This document shows positions 34,701 to 45,589 of a stretch of 64,000 bases of DNA, one piece after another. A program made the position numbers and the translations under genes. Numbering within the stretch: position 1 is the stretch's first letter; each line of letters starts with the position of its first letter. Below the pieces are notes generated by a model that was given only the letters and a program-made list of their open reading frames with translations, ran no database searches and was not told the origin of the DNA. The DNA comes from Geosiphon pyriformis (lineage: Eukaryota; Glomeromycota; Glomeromycetes; Archaeosporales; Geosiphonaceae), in assembly GCA_016748015.1 (NCBI GenBank), contig JAAOMT010000061.1, forward strand, positions 1-64,000, read 5' to 3'.

Positions 34701-36469
34701 ATCTACAGATTCTAAGTTGGTCGTCTGTTCACTCTTTATGTCATCTGGTCAGATTATGTGTCAGTTCAATTAACAATTTTTTGGCTGGTGTTGTTAGAAT
34801 TTTTTTGAATTGTAATATGTCTCTTAAGAACTTTTCTTGTATGGCATTCCATTTTTCTGGTGGGACACCAATGTTTTCGATTTTGGGGGATTATTTGTTT
34901 TATGATGTTTTATACTCACTCAAGAGATTTGGAGTTGTTTTTATCAAACAGCTGTATACCAAAAAGAGTTTGATTTTTGACTGAAAAAGCTTCTGTTATT
35001 AAAAAAGACTTGATTTAAGAGGCCCAGTCCCTTATTGGTTTAATTTGGCATGTGACTTTTTGGCTTACTTTTTCTTTTATAATAGTCTACCTGTTATTGA
35101 ACTCCAGTTACTGGATGTTAGTGGTTTGGATGGTGTTTTTTGGCTGAAACAGTGTCTTTTCATTTCTAATTTAAATGTCATTGAGGTTTACATAGACAAA
35201 TCTTTAAAAAATTTTGGTATGCAGGAGATGGAATGTGGTGCAGCTGCTTACTTTTTAGATGTGGATCTATGTATTGGTATTAGGGTTAGTGGGCTGGTTT
35301 CTTTCATTTTGGCTGAATTGCAAGTGATTGTTTTAGCTTTGGAGTGTGTTCTTTTTTGCAGCTCTATTGTGGTTTATTTAAACAGTCAGATTGCCTTAGG
35401 TGCTTGTGCTGCTGAATCAGTTTTGGCTTCTCTAGACTTCCACAACCATTGCTGGATGAAGTAGTGTGGTGTTATAAATCTGATTAGGGAAAAAAAGCTT
35501 AGTGTTTCTTGGCATAAGATTAAAAAATATTCGGGTGTTTTGGGTAATAAATATGCTGATGAGTTGGCTGATTCAACTGCAAGTTCAAATTTGGTGCTTC
35601 CTGTTTTGATTAAGAAAATATTCATTAAGACTGGTAGGATAATGATGTCTGGTAATGTTTGACATTTTGCTTGGAATGTTTTTAGAACTGTGAATTGTGC
35701 TTGTTGGAAAGTTGAACTTGGTTTTGCTATTATTAACAAAGGTATGATTGGTGATGTGGATTGGGTTTGTACTGCTTTGGTCTGGCATTCCAATTTGCAC
35801 ATAGCAGCTGGATTCACCAGCAAGTTTACTACTGGTCTGTACTTATACTTTTTGAAAGCTCTGCACCACTGCCTGCTGGTTGTTATGCAGAAGTGTTTGT
35901 ATAATAGGGATTATCTAAGTGTTTTGTGTCTTCATTGTAGAGAGGTGAAGAGCTCTGATCACTTTTTTGTATGTGCGTTTGACTCTGAAGTTCATAAGAA
36001 TCTGCTTACTTCCCATCTGGTTAAGTGGCATGCTGTGTCTGATTTGGGTCTCTCTTTGTCTCAGATCTCGCAGGTGCTTTCTTTGTGCATTTCTGATAAT
36101 GTGTTATACACTACTTTATGCAAAAACTTCTTGTTTAGAGATTGGTATCTGGAGGCTGTATCTGTTTTGGATGATGCTAAGTTTGCAGAGAGAATTATTA
36201 TTAACTTTGTTTAGGATTTTGATACTGCTCACTATGCTGACATATGGTTGGTTAAGGCCAAATATAGAGCCTTTATAAAAAAAGATAGTTTAGTTTATCA
36301 TAATAGTTCTGTTTTTTCTGTGACCCAAAGTTTGTCATTTTTGCTTTTGGCTAAAGTAGTTAGGTTGCTTGGGATTGCTAAGGCATTTGGTGTCTGTTTT
36401 GGTTTTCATAAACTCTGCTGTTTTTTTTCTAGTATTGATAGTATGGTATCTGTTATGATAGATTTATAG
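31786..36469 (+). pseudogene. L5 ORF2 (endonuclease, RT, RNase H), broken
   Basis: ATG at 31786. Endonuclease: CNIKGMNNPAKQ, METKL, and GSNFNEDG where the catalytic Asp reads Asn, then FDTDHHVV. One frame change occurs between about 32730 and 33080. From 33083 to the end the frame is constant. RT: SKAAGLFS (33340), KILSDRIL, VLQDMWKAYNSVSW, and the catalytic box AFVNNTI (34100) with Asn-Asn for Asp-Asp followed by TAG at the Trp. RNase H (35180-35570): VYIDKSLKNF, AELQVIVL. Terminal motif CLHCREVKSSDHFFVC at 35928-35975 is intact. Stop at 36467-36469. Confidence 0.9.
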
Positions 36470-36600
36470 TGTTGCTCTAATCAGTTTGAGTGGCTGGTCA
36501 TGTGTAAAAAATACATAATTTGTGCCTAATTTAAATTACTTAGTTTGATGTATTGTGCTAGATAATATTTGAGCCTCACTTGTTAAATATTATAAAAAAA
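36470..36600 (+). other. L5 3' untranslated tail and poly(A)
   Basis: GAGTGGCTGGTCATGTG, then AATTTGTGCCTAATTT, then GAGCCTCACTTGTTAAAT and an A run at 36594-36603. These match the L6 tail in order and spacing. Confidence 0.8.
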
Positions 36601-36609
36601 AAATAATTA
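36601..36609. repeat. Target-site duplication of L5, right copy
   Basis: AAATAATTA, identical to 30345-30353, directly beyond the L5 poly(A). Confidence 0.55.
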
Positions 36610-37014
36610 AAAAAGTCAAAATAACCAAAAAGTATCTTTTTTAAATTTCTATTATATTTGATAACAATTCTTTTAAAGTAATAAAAAATTTTTTTATATT
36701 TTTGTTATTTATTTAATTAATATATTTAATTATTTGATTTTAAAAATTAGATTAATTAAATAAATATTAAAGTATTTTTGTTTTTTAATAATATTGCTTT
36801 TAATAATACTTAAAAAACAATTATTAATTATTAAAAGTTTTTTAAATAAAAGTTTTTTATTTTAATATTTGATATTTTTTACAAGATTAAATTGATTTAT
36901 ATTAAGACTGTTTTTAGTTTATGTATAATTTATTAATATAAAATTGGTTTTTAAGAACAATATTAAGATGTTTTATATAAAGTTTGTATTTTAAAAATTT
37001 TTTAATTTTTTTTT
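36610..37014. other. AT-rich spacer between tail-to-tail LINEs
   Basis: About 400 bp of A/T-only-like sequence separating the converging 3' ends of L5 and L6. No gene or RNA is visible. Confidence 0.6.
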
Positions 37015-37138
37015 TTTATTGCTTAACAAGTGAGGTCCAAACACCACCTAAAGCTACACATCAAAGAAATAACCTGTATTAGGCATGAATCATGCATTGT
37101 CTACATGTGACCAGCCACTCAGGCCAATCAGAACAACA
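37015..37138 (-). other. L6 3' untranslated tail
   Basis: Sense GAGTGGCTGGTCACATGTAG, GCATGATTCATGCC (a palindromic block, GCATGATTCATGC) and GGACCTCACTTGTTAAGC, then poly(A). It starts right after the ORF2 stop at 37139. Confidence 0.8.
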
Positions 37139-40100
37139 CTATGCAAGTATATAAACAGAAACTGAATTACTTATACCAGAAAAAAATAAACAGGGTTTGC
37201 GAAAACCAAAATACACATCTACAGCCTTAGCAATACCAAGCAATTTAACCACACTAGCAGAAAACCCCAAAGCCAGACCAGAGACCAAAACAAAAGCTGA
37301 ACTATCTAATAGAATTAGCTTGGTCCTTTCCATATGGGCACAATATCTAACACGAACCAGCCAAATATCATCTCTAAACGCAAGACCAAGAGAATGCACA
37401 AACTTAACAACCTCTAAGCCACTAATTTTGGGATTATGGAAGATGGAGACAGCCTTGCAAAACCAATTATTAAACACAAAACCTTTGCAAAGAGCCATGG
37501 AAACCAGAAAATTAAAAGCACAAGACAACAACAGCTGTATCATAACTGATGAAGAAAGTGACAAACCAGAAAGAGTCTTTCAAGAAGCCACATGGGAGGT
37601 CAATATCTGACAACGAGCAGAATTGTCAACCTTACAAAAAAACACATGGTCCGATGACTCCACATCACCACAATATAGACACAACACATTAGAATAGCAT
37701 TTACTATAAAGGCCCTTCCTAACTGCAATTGGCAACTGGTGGTGCAAAGTCTTCATAAAATAAGTACAAACATTAGCTGAGGGTCTGCTAGTAAAGCCAA
37801 TGGCCATGTGCAAGTCAGAATGCCAAACCCGGGAAGAGTGGAGCCAATCAACATCAGAAAGCAAACTATCTTTTAACAACTTAGAACCAGAACCAACCTT
37901 TCAGTGTGCATGACAAACTGAGCAAAAAATATCACAAACAAAATGTCTGGAATTGTCTGAAACTACCTTACCATCAGCCACCAAAAAATGCTCATTCAAG
38001 CAAAGACAAAGACGCCAACAAGAGAGAGAGGCAGCACCAACAATCGTATTAGCACACTCATTTCCAGAAACACCAGAGTGACTCTTAACCTTATGCCAAT
38101 CAACCCTCAAATTTCTACCACAAACAATATTAGCGATATAACAATGCTTGACCCAATACTGATTGCAAAAGTCAAGACACATGAGACCCATCTCTGACTT
38201 GCAAGCACTCAAAGCAGACTGACTATCAGAAAACACATGAACAGAACTAGATGAAGGAACACATTCCAAGGCCAATACAATAGCCTGCAATTCCACCAGA
38301 GTAGATAACATCAAGCCTGATACACCAACACCCAAACCTGAACCAATATCCTCGAAAAAAGCAGCAGCACCAGCTCTACAGCCAGCAGTGCCCAGATTTC
38401 TCAGAGATCCATTTGTGTATATAGATAACAAACCAGAACCAATCCGAAAAAAATGATTACAAACAGAAACAAAGTCACTGGAACCAAAAATGTCTTGACA
38501 ACCACCCAAAACATGCAAATTACTAGATAGGGGAGACACAACATTGAGAAATGCAGTAGCAAGCTTGAATCATTCAGGAATAGGGCCACGGAGGTCCAGT
38601 CTCTTCCACCACTTGAAAGTGTACCAATCAAAAACAGCACCATAACAATCATGAAGTTGATCCACAAAAGCAATGCCAAACTGCCAGAGAGAGGGGAGAA
38701 ACTTGAAAAATCTAGACTTGTCTAAAACAGCAGACATGAGCACACTACTGCAAAACCGAAAAGAACTGACAAAAAATCCACCCAAAGACAAACCACAGTC
38801 AAGAAGAATACGGACCATGCCTGCCAAAAAGTTATTAAAAGCACTAACATGAACACAAACAGGGGAGTTCAATGGATGAACAGGATGTCAGCACTGAACT
38901 TGCAAGTTATAAGACCTATGAGAAAACAAGTGACCCAAAATCCCACTAGAGTTCACAAAACCAATAAAAGAGGCTATCTTACACTCAGACTGAACTTGTG
39001 AAAAAGATTTCAGACCATAAAATGAAGGGTGGTGAAGTGTATCACTGGGAAAATTAAGCGAAAAACCAGATCTATACTTCAAGCCCTTGCAAATCAGAGC
39101 ATTCCACCTGTTACAAACACCAACTAGAATAAAACTAAACTGTGTTTGGTAACTAACTATGGGCTGGAGAACTGTTGACACCAAATACGAGAATTGTTTA
39201 TCTGAGATAGCTTTTTTCAGAACCAAATTGATGAAAAAACAAACATCTGAATGGGCCTTAGCCAAACTAGGTTTCGAAAGACTCTCAGTTAAAAAAAAAA
39301 TACCCAGGTACTGATGAAATTCCCCCTTTTTGGCAATGGAGATAGGTGAGCCACTGATAGAAAGGGAAGGATTGCTGACTCTGCTATTAATAAGAATGGC
39401 CACTGTCTTGTTATTATTAATAGAGATATCATTGATCCGAAAAAATTCACTGGCAACATTGAGAATATGTTGAGTAGCAGCCTGACTGCTACCAATCTAA
39501 ATTGTATTATCAACAAAAGCACCAACAGCAAAAAAGGAAGAAAGCCCAACCTGAGTTTCAGCACAACCACTTTTAGAAATGAAACAAGAGTTCAACCTAT
39601 ATGCACATACACTTTCCTGACATTTGACTTTACACAACAGAGGATCATAAAATATGTATTACAGAAGGGGGAAAAAAACCTTTCCCTAATCCAAGCCATC
39701 ATGCACTTGATAATCACCAGTTAAACCAAAGTCTGTTATAATCCTATTGGTACAATCTCTGTATATATTACCAAAAAATTGAATAAATTTGCTGCACATC
39801 TTAATTCTGACCAGACTCTTCTCAAGATGCTCCCAGCCAACTGAATCATAAGCTTTTTGCATATCCTGCAAAACCAGCCAAAGTTTATAGTTTTTTTCCA
39901 AAGCATTTTCAATTACCGAACCAATTGCAAAAATGAAAGACTGAGTTGTTATACCCTTCAAAACTGAAAAATTGTCCCACAGAGAACATCAAAAGCACTG
40001 CATGCAGCAGAGATTCTATCAGAAAGAACCTTGGAAAAGATCTTGTGAGCTGTTTCAATTAAAACAATAGGACATGTATTTGTTAGGACATCTTCCCACT

Positions 40101-41812
40101 TATAAGATTTGGGAATCATTGACACCCAGGCCTCTTTCCATGGACTGAACACTGATTTACTAGCCAATCAAGAGTTCAATAGCACCAACAGCATCTCCAG
40201 GACCAACTTATTGCAATGTTTCCAAAGCTTATTCGAGATATCTAACAAACCAGCAGCTTTGCCATCAGGAATAACAAAAACCACCCCAAACAATTTATTA
40301 TAACCAATCTGACTTATTACCCCAGAAAAAGCTTCATCAAAAACATACTCCAAAGATTAATATTGGTGGCACCATTCATTTAACACATCATCAATCATCT
40401 GATGCTTCCTAGTTCAGTCCTCTATAATCACATTTACCTTTGTCTTAACCAGATCAGGTTCCAAAATCAGTTCATTATTGATGACCAAATGATTAAGCAC
40501 CATCTTACAAAATGGATGCTCTAGCACACTCCTTATAGTATGACTTTTATTAATTTCAAAACTCTCTATTCTCTTGTTTATAGTAGACCTGATGTTAGTC
40601 TCCTTAGCAATCTGAGATTCAACAAGCTTAAAAGCATGATAAGATTTCCTGGCACTTGAGAGAACAAAATGAACATGACCAGAGTCTACACCAGAGTTCA
40701 CCAGATCCTGAATGACCGAAGCCTTCACACTGTTCAAAAAAGTCCGACATTTTATAAAAGAAACAAAATTTACAACATTCCCCTCACAAGACACCCTGAT
40801 AATCTTTGAAACCAAAAGCTCCAACTTGTAAAACCTCGAAGATTCTTTGAAAAAGACTTTATTAAAGTCCTTGAACCATTTTTTTTTGAACACCTTATTT
40901 GCTAAAAAAACCATTATCTTGCTAACAATTCTCCACATTGCATCTAAATCTGAAAATCTTACTGAAGCAGCAAACTCATCTAAGAACATAGCCACATTAA
41001 CCAATGTGGCACTCTCAAAAACACACTATTTATCTTTATTAACACCCTTGAAATCGAACTTTCATCTGTTTTTGTTTGCTTATTTGTGGAAAGAGTTCAA
41101 TCACATATCCAAAAGCTCACCCAAACCCAAAGACACAGAAACAGCCAGATAATCCATGTCAAAATGCTTACTGACCTCAAAAACATTATGATGTACCAAT
41201 GCATTAACCAGGTTAGAAGAAACAAACACATAGTCAATTGTCTTTTCGACACCCTTAGAATTTGCCCAAGTGGGCTTCTTTGCAACCAGACTCCTGACCA
41301 GATAATTTACCAGTCCCAAGTCAAGGCATTTCTTGAAACTCACACACTTATGAGAACCATCTTCATTAAAATTACCACCAAGAATGGAAAAAAAAAAACT
41401 CATTAACAGCCCTTGCAATAAGAGAATTAATGTTACCAGCCTGAAAAAACTGAATTGCCAAAAAACACTAGTATAGAGTCCCAAAATTGACACTGAAAGT
41501 TTATTTTTGAAAAACAATTTAATAGAAAGAAGCCAACTAGACACTTTAGAAACCTTGCACACATGCTTTGCCAGGAAAGAGTTCATAACAATAACAACAC
41601 CAGCACCCAAATACCCAGATTCCAAACCAGAAGTAAACACCCAAACACCATTAAATTTGTCAGCAATTCAGGGGCAAACTTTTCCCTTTAATTATAAAAA
41701 TAGAAACTAAATTGTTCATGTCTTTGTGCCAATAAATAATATCATTCTGCTTCATGGGATTATTCATTCTTCTAACATTGTACATGGCAACTTTCCAAAT
41801 GAGCTCACTCAT
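37139..41812 (-). pseudogene. L6 ORF2 (endonuclease, RT, RNase H), broken
   Basis: Met at 41812 (MSELIWKVAMYN). Endonuclease: SGYLGAGVVIVMNS, then GGNFNEDGS with the catalytic Asp now Asn, then YIFVSSNLVNALV. RT: VLSDRISAACS, VLQDMQKAYDSVGW (about 39870), and the catalytic box AFVDNTI with the second Asp now Asn and TAG at the next Trp (39500). RNase H: IYTNGSLRNLG, where the first catalytic Asp also reads Asn (38420), ELQAIVLALE, and WHKVKSHSGVSGNE. Terminal motif CLYCGDVESSDHVFFC (37690-37640) is intact. So three separate catalytic sites carry Asp-to-Asn changes. Confidence 0.9.
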
Positions 41813-43614
41813 TGAGAAGAGAGTTGTGAGTTTACACCGCCAGCCAAAACCAAACTTTTGAAATGAGCAGATAAGCTCAACACGGATCTGGAGAGACTCT
41901 CCAACATATTTTCCAACTTGATAACATAAGGGGACACAGACAAGTCCACAACCAAAGCAGTCTCATCACTAGTGGTCTCATTCAAATCTGCACTCATTAC
42001 TATATCGTCTTCTGGATTCTGAGATGGGAGGGTCACTGGCAACTGACATCCAGAGTTAGGCTGAGAAACTGCTGACATAAGTGAATCCAATCTCTTAGCC
42101 AACTTACCAATTTGTCCCACAAGGCTGACAAAACTGCTTTCAATATTAACTAGATGCCTTTCCAAATTATTTGCAACAGGAAGAGTAGGTCTACCATTGA
42201 CAATAGAACCTAAACATAACTTACTACCAGAAAAAGGAAGAGCAGAAAAAGCACCAGCCACTAATGCCCAAGTTTTACCACCGAAAGCCAGAGGACAAGA
42301 GATAGGTGCAGACTTCTTCGCATAAATTTTAGCTAACCTGACCTGGTTCTGAACCAAAAGGGGAGCTTTTCTGCTGCCTGGAACCACATTACTCTTGACT
42401 AACCTACAATTAAAAGATGTATGACCATAATTCTTGCAAACCGTACATGAAGCCAGAGAGAAATGGGACCAACAGAGACCAATGTTTTTTATAACTGGGG
42501 TTGCTGCCATTGCACCAACCAAATCTACTTTAGAACTGAAGCACACAGTAACACAGTGGGCGTGAGAATAACTGATAGAATCATGATTGATAAAGCAGGT
42601 TTTCCCACCCACAGAACCAATGAAGTCTCACAAATCATGAGTGGTAGTTCTCATGGAGAGAGTGTATAGCAAAGTCCTAAAACTATCTCTGGTCTCCCAT
42701 AATTGTTTGTTGATATCCACTCTGGCCACTCGAACTGCATTTTTCCCAATAAGAATAGACTATTTAGAAGCCAAAAGATCAGCCTGATTTTGATCTTCTA
42801 ATTCAATGATTGCTTTTTGCCACAAACTTACCAATTGCATTTTGATCAACCTAATGACACCGAATTCAGACACAGTCATGTGCACAGCCTCTATAGATGT
42901 TCCTACTGGAATTTCCTTTAGCACAATTGCCCAATTCATACAATTGTTGACAGGACGCTTGAGATCAGTGTTTACCACAATACCATGCTCATTGGCCAAA
43001 TTTGCTGCTGCTATTATTGCCTTTTCAGAAGTGAATATTGCCCAGATGATCCCACCAAATTTTGAGAGAGTAGAAGCCTCCCCAAAATCATTCACACCAA
43101 AGAAAATTTTTCTGACAAAAATCAATTTTTCCTGAGAGGATTTCTCAGCAATATTGACAAGGTCAATGTCCAAAGCAAAAGATTTACAGACAGAAACTTG
43201 AATAGAAGACTTGGGTAAAAGCGGAGACAGAAGGAAAACAGACTCATCTAATACATTACTATTATTATCACTTTCCTTGCCAAAATCAATTGTACCTAGA
43301 GGCTTTCCAAGAATGCACTTTGTGATTATTCTTTTAGGACCTTTGGGCGTCATCTCAACATCATCACTACCAGACTCTTCTCCACTTCCCAGTTGAAAAC
43401 TTGTCTCTTCTACCAAGAATTCCTCTTCCATGTTAACACTTTCCAACTCAGTAGTATCCCCATTCTCAGATACAGCCGAATTACCAGTGGTGCCACCAAC
43501 AGAAACACCAACCATCTTGAGAGATTTTTTCAACAGACCACCCTTTCGCTTCTTTTTAGAAGATAAATTCACAACAGCAAAACCAGAAATTGACTTTTTC
43601 TTGTACTTTTTCAT
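41809..43614 (-). pseudogene. L6 ORF1 (RNA-binding, zinc knuckle), two stops
   Basis: 602 codons in one frame from Met 43614 (MKKYKKKSISGF). A lysine-rich N-terminus is followed by an acidic stretch (MEEEFLVEETSF), then the RRM-like region at about 43190-42780 (FVRKIFFGVNDFGEAS, SKFGGIIWAIFTS, VLKEIPVGTS, VSLWQKAIIEL). Then comes the LSMRTTTHDL block, the knuckle CTVCKNYGHTSFNC (42450-42405) and a C-terminal coil. The two internal stops, TAG at 42757 and TGA at about 42630, both sit at Trp codons. It would otherwise be complete. Confidence 0.92.
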
Positions 43615-43775
43615 AGCAGAAACACCACTGCTGTTAGCAGTCTTGTATTCAAACAGAAAAGATTTTGTAGTATCTAACTAAATAGTGAAAGGAATATAGA
43701 CAGGAAAAAACTTCTTTCAAAATTCGTACTTTTTCAGGAATTTGGGATATAGGAAAGAAAAAAGTTTTTTTGTTT

Positions 43776-44859
43776 TAGAATCTTTTATTTTTAAATATTG
43801 TTAATTAAATTTTACTTGTTAATTTTTTGTTTTTATTACTTTAAAAATTGCTAAATCTTTTGTAATTGTTATTGCTTTTGTTTTGTAATTGTTTTATATA
43901 ATATATTTTTTTGGTTTTTATTAATAATATTAATTTAAAATCTGTTAATTAATAACAATATATTATTGTTTATTTTAAAAATTTTAAAGTTATTAAAACT
44001 GTTTTTGTTTATTGATTTTTTTTAATTATAAAAAATAGTATTAGAATTTTTCGATTCTTTAATTTAATATATTTAAAACCAAATTAATATATTTTTCTTT
44101 GACTATACTGTTTTTTAGATTAATAATTATATTTGTTTTATTTTTGATTTTTTTGGTAAATAAATTATGTAATTATTATATTTGGGTTTTAAGTTAACTT
44201 AAATATTATTGTTAATAAACTGATATTTTGAAAAAAAAATTATATTTGAAAAAAATTTTAAAAATTAATATTGTTTTAAATACTAATCTTAATTATTTAG
44301 TCTTTAATTATAAGATGTTTTTACTTTTTTTTAAAGTTTTTTTAAACTTATAATTGGCTTTAATCTTATTTTATTAGTACAAAATCTTATATTAAAACTG
44401 TTATTTTTTTGGTTTTTTTTGTTGTTATTATTGTTATTAATTTTGTAATTGGCTTTTTTGGAATTTAAACTAATTAAGTTGGCTTGTTAGTCAAATTTAT
44501 TGTTAAATTTATTAATATTTTGGTTTTTTTAATTATAAAGTTGATTGGTGCTTTTTTTTAAATATTAAAATTAATAAAAATATTTTATAATTAATAAAAA
44601 TATTGGTATTATTAAAATTATTATAAAATATAATTTTTTTAGATAATAATATAATTAATAATAATTTTAGGTATTTTCTTAGTAAAAATATTTTTGTTAA
44701 AATAATAACACTTTAAAAACTACAAACTTTTAATATTAAATTGATATAATTAAAACTACTATATAAATAATAATTTGATTTTTAATAGTAATAATTTAAT
44801 TATAATTTTACATAAAAGAATTATTTTAGATAAGTTTACTTTTGTAAATTTAATTTAAT
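43776..44859. other. AT-rich spacer
   Basis: About 1.1 kb of T-rich plus-strand sequence upstream of the LINE tail remnant. The plus-strand T/G tint is what a decayed plus-strand LINE would show. I found no block I could align with confidence. No gene or RNA is visible. Confidence 0.5.
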
Positions 44860-44945
44860 TTAGTTTATCTAAGTCAGTTTAAGTAACTAGCCACATATAA
44901 AAAATGCATAAATATTGTATTAAATAATAATTGGATTAAATTTTA
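44860..44945 (+). mobile_element. Very old LINE 3' tail remnant
   Basis: Contains GTAACTAGCCACATATAAAA followed by ATGCATAAATATTG. The matching L4 tail (sense) reads GTGGCTAGCCACATGTAGAA and GTGCGTGAATCACG. Most differences over this stretch are G-to-A or C-to-T. It is the 3' end of a plus-strand LINE with the rest worn away. Confidence 0.7.
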
Positions 44946-45349
44946 TTAAAGTATAAAAATATACAAAAAAACTTATTTTTTAAAAAATATATTAATTAAT
45001 AACTTAAAAGTTTAATTTTTATAACAATTATAAAGTTGCATCTTATATTTAAAAACAATTATTAATGAAGTTTTTTTACTTGTTACAAAAAAATTAAGTG
45101 TGTTAATATTTTTGTATGCTATTGTATGTAAATATAAAAATTATTAATTTCAAAACAATTAATATAAATACTATATATATAAATTACTTACAAAAACAAA
45201 ATATTTTAAACTTAAAACATATATTTTGTAAATAACAGCAAAAACTTATTTATTAATGTAATTGGTTATTTAGCTTTTGTATATAAAAAATATTTAATGC
45301 ATCAGATTTATTTATAATAAAAATTGTTAATTAATTAATCATCGGTCAT
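44946..45349. other. AT-rich spacer
   Basis: About 400 bp of A/T-rich sequence between the LINE tail remnant and the downstream region of TOM70. Nothing recognisable. Confidence 0.55.
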
Positions 45350-45589
45350 TATATTATTAAAATCGAACTTTTAACATCTTTGTAACCAAAATTACCTGAA
45401 TCAAGTGCTGTATTTTTGACACAATGGAATATTTCTTAACGTTAAATTCTTTTTAGGATGAGTTTCTCATTTGTAGAGATTTATCATGACTACGAAAATT
45501 ATTGTTCGCAAACCAACCCTCAGGAGGAAATCTCTCAAGATCATTGTTTGCTAAAGGACACAAAAGCATTCCCAGTATTAAGAAAAAAC
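45350..45589 (-). other. TOM70 3' flank, probable 3' UTR
   Basis: Base composition returns to gene-like levels here, which suggests transcribed sequence after the TOM70 stop at 45590. A 22-codon plus-strand ORF (45487-45555) is too short to support. No clear AATAAA was found on the minus strand. Confidence 0.4.

Larger units (their letters stand above)
30354..36600 (+). mobile_element. LINE L5, 5'-truncated
   Basis: Plus-strand non-LTR element lacking its 5' leader and about the first 120 codons of ORF1 compared with L6. This is typical of incomplete target-primed reverse transcription. ORF1 remainder, ORF2, the 3' tail (36470-36593) and a short poly(A) are present, with a candidate 9-bp target duplication. 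ORF1 subtype is the same as L6. The 3' end faces that of L6 415 bp away. Confidence 0.9.
37015..43775 (-). mobile_element. LINE L6, full length
   Basis: Minus-strand non-LTR element: 5' leader (43615-43775, with the doubled AACTTCTTTC / AACTTTTTTC pattern), ORF1, ORF2 and a 3' tail ending in poly(A) at about 37015. Subtype is the same as L5. ORF1 is almost intact (two stops). ORF2 has two net frame changes (between 41812 and 41640, and near 39965) and multiple stops. It is second only to L4 in preservation. Confidence 0.92.

Noticed and set aside
21903-41812. Reassigned stop codon (for example TAG read as Trp or Gln) to explain the many in-frame stops in otherwise open LINE frames
   Set aside because: All three stop codons occur, at Trp, Gln and Arg positions alike, and Asp-to-Asn and start-codon losses occur in the same copies. 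TOM70 has no in-frame stop and ends normally at TAA. Mutation explains all of it.
37000-43800. Target-site duplication for L6
   Set aside because: Both flanks are A/T-rich and no shared string stands out at the element ends.
45487-45555. Small plus-strand ORF of 22 codons (MTTKIIVRKP...) downstream of TOM70
   Set aside because: Too short, no homolog recognised, and it lies in the probable TOM70 3' UTR.
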